NCBI GenBank assembly: GCA_030374735.1
Contig: JASCIV010000182.1
Location: forward strand, 1-34,150
Reading direction: 5' to 3'
Origin: Gracilaria caudata
Taxonomy: Eukaryota; Rhodophyta; Florideophyceae; Gracilariales; Gracilariaceae
Length of the DNA stretch: 34,150 nucleotides
A model generated the notes under the pieces. The model searched no databases. It saw only the letters and a list, made by a program, of their open reading frames with translations, and had not been told where the DNA came from. Made by a program: the position numbers and the translations under genes. How positions within the stretch are numbered: the stretch's first letter is position 1; each line of letters starts with the position of its first letter. Positions 17,801 through 24,140 of this stretch are shown in pieces.

Positions 17801-19086
17801 TACTCCTCAATGTCTTTGACGACTGGTTACGAACGGTATCGCCCTTCACAGCCTTCTCTCGACTCATTCTTATTTTAAGAGCGCTACACGTCAACATCGA
17901 GCAGACACAGATTATCCTCAGACCTAACGTGAATGTTGTTACAGAACCAAATCACGCATGGCCGACTCTATCGACAGAGGGATGGATGGCTGTTGAAATT
18001 GCGCTGCGCGATCTCATACTTGCTGACTACGGGAAGAAGAACAACGTCAATGTTGCGAGTCTCACGGAGTCGGAAGTGCGAGATATCATTCTTGGTGCAG
18101 AGATTGCCCCTCCCAGTGCCCAACGACAACAGATGGCCGAAATTGAGAAAGCGGCTAAGGAACAAAGCCAGATGGCGGCCACAACAACGAAAACAACTGA
18201 CAAGCATGGGAGTGAAATGGTTGTCGTTACGACATCAAACTATGAACAGAAAGTGTTTGCCTCCAGAACACAATGGCGAGTTCGTGCCATTTCCGCAACC
18301 AATCTTCATTTGAGAACGCGTCATATATTTGTGCCCCAGGACGGTATATCGGAGAGTGCGTCGTCATTGACCTATGTTGTTCCTCAAAACATTCTGCGGA
18401 AGTTCATCATAACATCTGATTTAAGGACCCAAATCGGTGGCCTGCTTTTTGGAAAGACTCCATCCGACAATGCCTCTGTTCGGGAGATTAGATCCATTGT
18501 CCTTCCGCCGCAAGTGGGCACACATCAAAAGGTTTCTTTGCCAAACAGCTTCCCCGAACATAAGCTCCTAGATGATCTGGAACCTCTAGGTTGGATACAT
18601 ACGCAACCTGGAGAACTCTCGCAATTGGCCCCAGTAGACGTCATTATGACCTCTCGAATGATTGATGAGTTTGGCGGTCTTGCACCGGATACCGCAATTG
18701 ATCTGACCGTTTCATTTACCCCTGGTTCCTGCTCGCTGAACGCTTACAAGCTTACTGAATCAGGCCGTGATTGGGGTCAACACAACAAGGATGCAGACGC
18801 TATATCATCTATTCCACCTGGATATGCCAGTTCCCACTATGAAAAGGTTCAGTTACTACTTAGCGACCGTTTTCTAGGCTTCTTCATGTGTCCAGAAGAC
18901 GGGCCATGGAACTTGAACTTCCAAGGAGTGAAGTTCAGTCCAAAGAAGACTTACTCCCTTCATCTCCGCAATCCTAATCCATTCTATCATGAGAGTCACA
19001 GGCCCATGCACTTCCTGAATTTCTCGGACGCAAGTGCGGCGGATGCGGACTCAGGTGTCGATGTTTACGAGGATCCATTCCAATGA
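11803..19086 (+). CDS. PRP8: Pre-mRNA-splicing factor PRP8
   Basis: Central scaffold of the spliceosome in U5 snRNP; it cradles the catalytic RNA core in the nucleus. 2427 residues (human 2335, yeast 2413), in one uninterrupted frame of 7.3 kb. After a basic ~95-residue tail, the conserved N-terminal domain begins near 99 (RDHGDMSSKKF). The near-invariant GKGPGCG loop is at about 693. The reverse-transcriptase-like domain lies at roughly 895-1390, followed by the linker and endonuclease-like region. The RNase H-like domain starts near 1853 with VDDTNVYRVT (D1866, D1867). The Jab1/MPN domain is at about 2150-2427, with GWIHTQP near 2264. The C-terminal HRPMHFLNF segment matches the retinitis pigmentosa hot-spot region of human PRPF8. 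A Ser/Arg-rich then acidic insertion of about 45-50 residues lies near 398-448. The start is the ATG in CAATGGG. Its presence implies a working spliceosome in this intron-poor genome. Confidence 0.98.
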   Translation: MGTSGARKRNRVTFDLSNEVEPVNAKQQKTRPTSEPDSLDTSLNGNQSYPAKRQRTSEQSKKEKRWRRMVKKPYNDKKKFSFSGTQKEDLPSEHLRKIMRDHGDMSSKKFRRDKRVYLGALKYMPHALLKLLENMPMPWEQYRDVKALYHITGAITFVNEIPRVIEPIYLAQWGVMWIMMRREKRDRKHFRRMRLPPFDDEEPPIDYADNILDLEPLEAIQMELEADGEDAAVADWFYEHRPLADTPFTNGPSYRSYRLNLPIMATLHRLASQLLSDIVDPNYFYLFDKSAFYTTKALNVALPGGPKFEPMKHDGIDSRELDDDDWNEFNDVNKLIIRRPIKTEYRIAFPFLYNHLPRGVSLSRYHSPPVMYLKPEDPDLPAYYYDAILNIIPPSRKQRRSTSSTRTKRSRFSSAPGQEETFNELQFPSAEIWNSRVPVEEEDEDNWDEDLEMPSTFAPFLENEELFTSLTSAGIGLFWAPRPFAVRTGRCRRTMDVPLVSPWFRERCPHHVRVKVRVSYQKLLKNFVYNELHRRKPKSRSRKSLFKALKNTKFFQQTEIDWVEAGLQVCRQGHNMLNLLISRKGLSYLHLDYNFNLKPIKTLTTKERKKSRLGSSFHLVREILRLTKLVVDCHVQYRLGNVDAFQLADGLQYTFNHVGQLTGMYRYKYKLMKQIRKCKDIKHVIYQRFNADPVGKGPGCGVWAPSWRIWLFFMRGIIPLLERWLGNLLARQFEGRNTRGVAKTVTKQRVESHFDLELRAQVMNDILEMMPPGIRNTKTRTIVQHLSEAWRCWKSNTPWKVPGLPKPVENIIMRYVKSRADWWTNVAHFNRERILRGATVDKTIVKKNQGRMARLWLKAEQERQQNYLKDGPYISIEEGVKMHRAMVHWLESRRFAPIPFPPLSYKHDTKLLILALERLKEQYATQSRLDASQREELGMIELAYDNPHETLSRIKRHLLTQRAFKETKVDFMDNYDHIIPVHYVDPIEKITDCYLDQYLWYEADKRRLFPNWVKPADSEPPPLLVYKWASGINNLHEVWETKHGEAVVHLQSRFDQMSDKIDHLLLNRMLRLVMDHNLADYITAKNNVNVSFKDMSHTNSYGLIRGLQFSSFVMQYHGLMLDLLVLGLRRATELAGSPTMPNEWLGFENIGTEIAHPIRMYCRYVDKVYMVLRFDMEESKELVQRYLTEHPDPNNENIVGYPNKKCWPRQARMRLMKHDVNLGRALFWDIKNRIPRSVTTLNWDDNASFVSVYSRDNPNLLFDMVGFEVRILPRLRENGLESGVPPVKDGGVWALQNDTTKEKTATAQLRVTEEGIRAFENRVRQILMSSGSTTFTKVANRWNQALVGLMTYYREAVTSTQELLDALVKAESRVQTRIKIGLNSKMPSRFPPVVFYCPKELGGLGMLSMGHVLIPQSDLRYSRQTDAGGITHFRAGMGNDEQPIPNLYRYLQPWEAEFTDSQRVWAEYAMKRAEAMAQNRRLTLEDLEDSWDRGIPRISTLFTKDRHTLAYDKGWRIRVEFKKYMYTKSDSFWWTHQRHDGKLWNLTNYRADMIQALGGVEGILEHTLFAGTFYQTWEGLFWEKASGFEESMKFKRLTHAQRSGLNQIPNRRFTLWWSPTINRSNVYVGFQVQLDLTGCMMHGKLPTLKISLVQIFRAHLWQKIHESLTMDVAQVLDQELDSLEIETVKKETIHPRKSYKMNSSCADLLLIAAYKWPVSKPSLLSANPANDDFMSSTDSGTTTKYWIDIQLRWGDYDSHDCERYARAKFHDYVTDNMSIYPSPTGLLIAFDLAYNLYSGFGCWIPGMKPLIQRALAKINKANPALYVLRERIRKSLQLYSSEPTEPYLNSQNYGELFGNQIIWFVDDTNVYRVTIHKTFEGNLVTKPINGAVFIFNPRTGQLYLKIIHTSVWQGQKRLSQLAKWKTAEETAALIRSLPSEEQPKQIIVTRKGMLDPLETHLLDFPNVVIKGSDLQLPFQALLKVEKFGDLILKASEPRMLLLNVFDDWLRTVSPFTAFSRLILILRALHVNIEQTQIILRPNVNVVTEPNHAWPTLSTEGWMAVEIALRDLILADYGKKNNVNVASLTESEVRDIILGAEIAPPSAQRQQMAEIEKAAKEQSQMAATTTKTTDKHGSEMVVVTTSNYEQKVFASRTQWRVRAISATNLHLRTRHIFVPQDGISESASSLTYVVPQNILRKFIITSDLRTQIGGLLFGKTPSDNASVREIRSIVLPPQVGTHQKVSLPNSFPEHKLLDDLEPLGWIHTQPGELSQLAPVDVIMTSRMIDEFGGLAPDTAIDLTVSFTPGSCSLNAYKLTESGRDWGQHNKDADAISSIPPGYASSHYEKVQLLLSDRFLGFFMCPEDGPWNLNFQGVKFSPKKTYSLHLRNPNPFYHESHRPMHFLNFSDASAADADSGVDVYEDPFQ

Positions 19087-19595
19087 TAAGAAAGCCTTGC
19101 CGCCATTGATCCTGAGATTTCGATGGCATGGATACGTATAAGAGTACTCTGGCAATGTATTGCGTGACAGGTTTCACTTCATATAGACGTGAGAAACAAA
19201 CTGTAAACAATTTGTATACGTAAACACAAATACATCAACGGACTTCGCTTCGAGATCACTTTCTTGCTAGTCGTACTCCCAACTACTCTGGCTAAGGAGA
19301 GAGAATCATAGCTGTTATAGAAAGCTATTGATTCATTCAATTTGAATGTTCAGCCTGACCGGATTCGGCGGCCTCAGCTGTCATGTTAAACAATTATGGA
19401 TGGAAAGTGGCATTCTCAGGTAAGGAATACCACCCCAAAGTGTTCGCACCTCGAATCCGATACCGCCAACAAAAGTGAAAGCGTGCCGTGACCAATACCT
19501 GTGCTACAGATCCGTCAAATAATCTAGGATGATCACCTGCCAAAGCGACAGAGTTCACAGTTGCAAAGTGATGGACAACCAAGAGCGACATGAAT
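19087..19595. other. Spacer downstream of PRP8
   Basis: Presumed 3' region of PRP8, with TGTAAAC at about 19201 and A-rich sequence to 19235. It also holds a 15-bp palindrome at 19334-19348. A second open frame on the minus strand (down to 19394, beginning at TTG 19645) overlaps the end of the small gene at 19596-20021, but has no ATG of its own. Confidence 0.5.
19334..19348. repeat. 15-bp perfect palindrome (7-1-7)
   Basis: CATTCAA-T-TTGAATG, about 250 bases past the PRP8 stop codon. Confidence 0.75.
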
Positions 19596-20021
19596 TCAAA
19601 ACCAGCCGTGCCATCCGATCCAAACGCGTTGTTTATTCGATTCAAAAATCTCCTTCTTCATAGCTAGTACTTCTTCCCCGAAGAGTCGAGTGATATCATT
19701 TTCAAGCGGCTGTATCGGCTGTTGATTTTCGTCAACGAGTACCGACCCAGACTCACTAAGCGTGACAGATGGCGAGCCCAGCGCTGCGAGTTTTCGGTAT
19801 TGAGCTATGGCATGCTTAACTTTTTGGAGCGCTTCCGTTCTCTCCATATGATCAGATCCTTCTTCAGCGGCTATTTTCGTAGCCATTCTAGCGGCTTGGA
19901 TGGCGTTTTCCACCTTATGAGCCGTTTTGCGTTGTGAAACATGCAAAATATCGAACCGATTGAGCGAGACTTTGTTTTCTTGTATTGTACATATGAAACG
20001 CAACACTGTTCTGCGAGCCAT
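19596..20021 (-). CDS. Unidentified small basic, helical protein
   Basis: 141 residues from an ATG in a strong context (A at -3, G at +4). I do not recognise it. The N-terminus (MARRTVLRFICTIQENK) is short, basic and partly hydrophobic and could be a mitochondrial presequence. Residues 33-82 are predicted helical, Ala/Lys/Glu-rich and coiled-coil-like (NAIQAARMATKIAAEEG). A Ser/Val segment follows, then an acidic helix at 107-127. The last residues (VWIGWHGWF) look unlike the rest. A second minus-strand frame (to 19394) overlaps this end, so the true C-terminus may come from an intron or the frame may be shifted. The next upstream ORF and PRP8 point in other directions, so context gives no clue to function. 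Confidence 0.45.
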   Translation of the reverse strand: MARRTVLRFICTIQENKVSLNRFDILHVSQRKTAHKVENAIQAARMATKIAAEEGSDHMERTEALQKVKHAIAQYRKLAALGSPSVTLSESGSVLVDENQQPIQPLENDITRLFGEEVLAMKKEIFESNKQRVWIGWHGWF

Positions 20022-20521
20022 TGTGCGTTGTCTATCACTTCTGTTCGCTGTCCAGTCAACTACTCAAGGATGAAGATGGAGATGCAATTCTACGCCAGAG
20101 CTTCTGCGCATCAAAATCGTGAACTGGTTCAATTGAATCCTAATCTAGAATTCACTCGATCATCGAAACCGATGCATTCGCAAAGGCGAGGGCGGTTAGG
20201 ATAGAAGTTGCCTCGTCGATGGGGGCATTGCTGCATGAGATGATAAGAGATGAGCAACACAAAACGTTTCGCGTTTTTTCGAACTATCTGATCTGCACTT
20301 CAAAAAAACTTGAATTTCAACGGTGCGCTTTACGTCTACATAAAGTTACCGTCGTACTGTACTACGACGAAGGTTCAGTGCAAAAACCACGACAGACCAA
20401 AGCGTTACTTCACGGTGAAGTATCCAGATATCAGGTCAGAATTCACACTTGTTCAGAACTTGGCGATTGTCACAGCGATAAAAGGGCTATCACTTTAATG
20501 TTGACGGAAGTTATTAGTTGC
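20022..20521. other. Spacer between the small gene and the armadillo-like gene
   Basis: About 500 bases holding the promoter of the small gene and the 3' end of the armadillo-like gene. It has two exact inverted repeats: CGTCGTA/TACGACG at 20350-20369 (6-base loop) and the 17-bp palindrome at 20406-20422. A 102-codon + strand frame (20219-20527) has no recognisable domain. Confidence 0.5.
20406..20422. repeat. 17-bp perfect palindrome (8-1-8)
   Basis: TACTTCAC-G-GTGAAGTA. It lies about 100 bases beyond the stop codon of the armadillo-like gene. A further inverted repeat (7-6-7) is 37 bases to its left. Confidence 0.8.
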
Positions 20522-22483
20522 CTATGACGGCAACAAGTGCGCTGCGCTCATATTCACGTCTTCGATGCCTGATAAAATGGCCCGAGCCGACTCGGATGAT
20601 CGCATGCGATACCTGCCTTCTGTCGACTGTACGAGTTGTCGCAACACCGCACAAATCTTGTCTACAAGCTGAGTGTCATTCCCGAATACAGTGAGCGCCT
20701 CCATCACCGTCTCTACGGCGCCAGCATCAACCGCCGCGTCAATGAAATCGTGGTTCTTCCATCCGTTCCTTACAGCGATATCCATCGCTCTATGTATCAA
20801 CTCCACAAGCACCTTTTCCAAAGCCGGGTCGCGTTGGCTGCTTATCTTGGCTTCATTGATGATGAGGTGAAGAGCTCCGAAGAAACAGTCAACTTCAAGT
20901 TCAAGCGAAAAGAGATCGTCTTTCATATCATCAAGATCGCACAACAATGTCAAGCACTGCCACTGAACCTCTTTAGATTCATGGTGCATTTTAAACGCCG
21001 TGGATGTAGCCTGTGCGCAGAGGTGAAGCAGATCCATTCTTAGATTATGTGTTCCCGCTCTGGCAAGCAACGTTCGCAGCGCATCTAAACCATATTCCTG
21101 GATGTCCATGCGGTGCTCATGCAATCCCATTGATTTCAACACAAACTTGAGTGTGCGCGAAGATGACGAAGACATAGAAGATGCTATGAAACTTTCTGAA
21201 GCATGTGCGGGGTGGTGTTTAAGTTCTGACAAAGCTTGTAGTGCATGCTTTGCAATGGTGGGACAATTCTCATATCGCGACGAAGCAGCAGCCCTTCCCA
21301 TCTTCTGAGGACCGTCAAACATCTCGAATAACCTGATGTTTCTGGGTGAGTCCTTGAGTAGACATGAAACAGCGTAAACCACAGCACTCACGATGCGCGC
21401 TCTGTCGTAGAACTTTGACAACGTGGGCTTGATGGAGAGGCATTGAATGAGAGACTGCACAGCCGAATGCTGTCCAAACACATCTCGCGTGGCGCTATCG
21501 TTCTCCGAAAGAATTCCAATCGCCATTGCAGCCTTCTCAATGACGATGGGATTGCCATCACTTTCCCTGAGCAAGTCAACGATGACTCGCAAACCGCCAG
21601 CACTGCTGCGCGCTTCCCTCTGTAGTGCATCGGTATACGCATGATACAGTTTGCACTGGCCCGCCGTAGGTTGCATGCACGTGGGCTTCACGGGAAGATA
21701 AGGGCTGAGCTCAATTTTGCGCACCTTCACGTTAGTTGGAGAAGATTTCCGTTTCGGCTTGGTTGCATGGGCCGAACCACGAGCATGCAGGTTGGAAGAC
21801 CTGATATCGATTACAGTTGTCTCGTCGTGCGAATCGGAATCGTCAGCCACGTCGTCGAGCATAATGGTGGGATCATTTGCTAAATCCACGTCGTAAGCGT
21901 GTTCGTTAAATTCATCGCGAAGCGCTCGACTGCTCCGTACATCGATAGTGGAGCGTGGGCGCATAGGAGCCGAATGATTTGCAGATGAACGCATGGTGGT
22001 TGAAGATCGTGAACGAGACGAAAAGGAGGCGGGTACATGAAAGGTGGAGGACTCTTTCATGGGAAAGAACGAGCGTTTTGTACGATGCGTGGTGGCGTCA
22101 ACCTCGGGCAGATAAGCGGAATCGGAGCGCGACTGCTCATGACGAACTATAGGTATTCCATACGCATCACTGTCTTCAAACGCATCGGTCGAAGCAGAGC
22201 TGCGCTCATCAAAACGCTGATGATACATGTCGTAAAGAACCGGCGCCGGTTGCGCGTTTGCTTGCGTATGAGAGGACGGTTTTGAGCGACGATCACGTTG
22301 CGCAGACGCGGAAGCAGGCGGCGCTGCAGATCGACCAAGCGAACGGGAATGAATTAAGGACGGAAAGCGAAGGGTTCGACGATGAGAACGTATAGGCGTC
22401 GAACCAGGCGCGGAACGGGAGGTTTGCGGAGACGGCGGAGTATCGTGGCTGCGCCCGAAAGCGCGCCGAATAAAGCGTTTCAT
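20522..22483 (-). CDS. Armadillo/HEAT-like repeat protein with disordered N-terminus
   Basis: 653 residues from the first ATG at 22483 (A at -3). The frame stays open upstream to 22894, but has only a TTG at 22864 and no ATG. Residues 1-12 (MKRFIRRAFGRS) form a basic amphipathic start. Residues 13-270 are Ser/Arg/Pro/Thr-rich and disordered, with an acidic patch near 203-225 and a basic KPKRK-type nuclear signal at about 242-256. From about 278 to 648 the protein is all-helical with armadillo-like units, for example GGLRVIVDLLRES then VIEKAAMAIGILSEND, and ALQALSELKHH near the middle. This is a protein-interaction solenoid. I cannot assign an orthologue. Vac8- or importin-like function should not be assumed, since no diagnostic motif is seen. 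Confidence 0.75.
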   Translation of the reverse strand: MKRFIRRAFGRSHDTPPSPQTSRSAPGSTPIRSHRRTLRFPSLIHSRSLGRSAAPPASASAQRDRRSKPSSHTQANAQPAPVLYDMYHQRFDERSSASTDAFEDSDAYGIPIVRHEQSRSDSAYLPEVDATTHRTKRSFFPMKESSTFHVPASFSSRSRSSTTMRSSANHSAPMRPRSTIDVRSSRALRDEFNEHAYDVDLANDPTIMLDDVADDSDSHDETTVIDIRSSNLHARGSAHATKPKRKSSPTNVKVRKIELSPYLPVKPTCMQPTAGQCKLYHAYTDALQREARSSAGGLRVIVDLLRESDGNPIVIEKAAMAIGILSENDSATRDVFGQHSAVQSLIQCLSIKPTLSKFYDRARIVSAVVYAVSCLLKDSPRNIRLFEMFDGPQKMGRAAASSRYENCPTIAKHALQALSELKHHPAHASESFIASSMSSSSSRTLKFVLKSMGLHEHRMDIQEYGLDALRTLLARAGTHNLRMDLLHLCAQATSTAFKMHHESKEVQWQCLTLLCDLDDMKDDLFSLELEVDCFFGALHLIINEAKISSQRDPALEKVLVELIHRAMDIAVRNGWKNHDFIDAAVDAGAVETVMEALTVFGNDTQLVDKICAVLRQLVQSTEGRYRMRSSESARAILSGIEDVNMSAAHLLPS

Positions 22484-22983
22484 GGTATCGAGTGCGAACA
22501 CATTCGAGATGCGGGTCTCGATTGGCGGCCAATTTTGCTGCGAGACTATGGGCGGGTCGTGAGAGCGCGCGGCATGAACTGCGGGCGGCGCGGTTGGATG
22601 TCGGGGACGTGTTAAAGGCGGGAAGGTTTGAGCTGAATGCGTGGCAGTCAGGGTCTCGAGACTGTGCACTGGCGGCGCGTGCGCGTTAATTGTGCTAGCG
22701 CGTTTTGGCGCGTCCCGGGGCGCGTGTATGCTGCGACCACTTTTTGACGGTTGCTGAGCGTCTTGTGCGCGCGATGCACCCGGCGTCTTAGGCGTTGGCG
22801 TGTAGGCGTGCTTGTCGATGGGGCTGCTCACGACGTGCGTGGGCAATGCAGTTGAGCGCTGCAAATTTGGACGTCGGGGAAAGGGATCTACGCTTTAAAA
22901 GGCTGTCGCTACGCGTTTCGCCGCTGGCGTCTTTATTGCCGTATAATCGTCCATTCAAAAGTTGGCATATCTTTGTGCGTGTG

Positions 22984-23003
22984 GGCTGGCGCGCGCGCCA
23001 GCC
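22984..23003. repeat. 20-bp perfect GC palindrome (10-0-10)
   Basis: GGCTGGCGCG followed directly by its reverse complement CGCGCCAGCC. It lies about 500 bases upstream of the armadillo-like ATG, in CpG-rich promoter-type sequence. Confidence 0.85.
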
Positions 23004-24013
23004 AGACGATCGTCGTTGTACCTCCGCTATTATTAAGCCTCCCGACGCACGGCGCTTCGCCGCAAACAGCTCGGCCCCAACCCCCTCTCTGCTTTTTGAC
23101 AAAGCATGCGCAAGCTGTGAATTGGGAACATCCAAATCGCCTTGGAGAAATAAAGCTCTTTAACTAATGTTACGCGCCATGGAGCTCGAAGCAACCAACA
23201 ACTCGTTCACATTCATGTCCACAACCCCCTCGCCAATCGTCGCCGACATTCCTCGTCGAAGCGCTCGCACGTCGACCGCCACCATCATGGTGACAACTCG
23301 TCTGTTTACGTGGCCGTATATTTTCGTCCACGCAAGGGGGGTTCGACAGGAGCACACTTTTGAACATTTGAAGTTGAACGCGGATAACCCTGGCCGCGCC
23401 TCCACCAACAAACAGCCCACGTGCCTTTTTCGAGGACTGCTATGATTAGCCGAAGGGCGATCAGCTCAGTTCTGTTTGAGGAATTTGTCAATTGTTAACG
23501 ATATATTCAGGTACAAAGGTCCACTTACTCAGGTTACAGTGAACCGAACGTGGCGATGCCGTCTCCGTTCACAGTGCGGAGCACTCTATTATCGACAACA
23601 ACCGAAACCTTCAGTGCTCATCAACTGTTTTGTATCGTCGAATACAGCTCACTCTTACGCTCTTTGTATGAACGTTTCTAAAGCTGCGACTGATGAAATC
23701 CAAGCATCACAGAAGCTCCGCATCATATGAGCAATAGCGCATCCATATGGGTTTACCTTGTCATTTCTCCACAGCAGATATCCTTCAATCCCTCTTACCG
23801 TGTCCCTTTATGATAGGAAGTGACAAAGGTCTTCTGAGTCAGAAGTTCTGACAGATAATCAGCTGTAACCTTACTGATTGGAGCACACGCCAATTTCCGA
23901 CGCTTTGCATCCATTCACCACACCTTCCAGAACAGCTCCATTCCCCACATTTGTCACCGTTGCTCCAATCCAGCTGCACCCCGCATGCTTCGGGATCACC
24001 ATTGTCAGTTACT

Positions 24014-24030
24014 AACATTATCATAATGTT
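24014..24030. repeat. 17-bp perfect palindrome (8-1-8)
   Basis: AACATTAT-C-ATAATGTT. It is about 110 bases past the stop codon of the membrane-protein gene. Confidence 0.8.
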
Positions 24031-24140
24031 GTATGTTACATGATGTCATCAAAACGCAATCCCCGCTTGTTAGATAATGTTACTTTTTGTTCAATCGCGT
24101 CATGTTCGTCCACCGCACGTCACACGCAGCATAACAGAAC

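Larger units (their letters stand above)
22484..24140. other. Spacer upstream of the armadillo-like gene
   Basis: About 1.66 kb. The first 600 bases are CpG-rich and carry a 20-bp GC palindrome at 22984-23003. CACGTG occurs near 23417, and the 17-bp palindrome at 24014-24030 lies near the 3' end of the membrane-protein gene. A weak + strand frame at 23179-23445 (88 codons, ATG in good context) has no recognisable feature. Nothing else is supported. Confidence 0.5.

Noticed and set aside
20219..20527. 102-codon plus-strand frame between the small gene and the armadillo-like gene
   Set aside because: No domain, and it overlaps palindromes and the 3' end of the opposite gene; composition gives no support.
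23167..23445. 92-codon plus-strand frame
   Set aside because: The first ATG has a weak context. The second (23179) is better, but no domain, signal or conserved-looking segment is visible.
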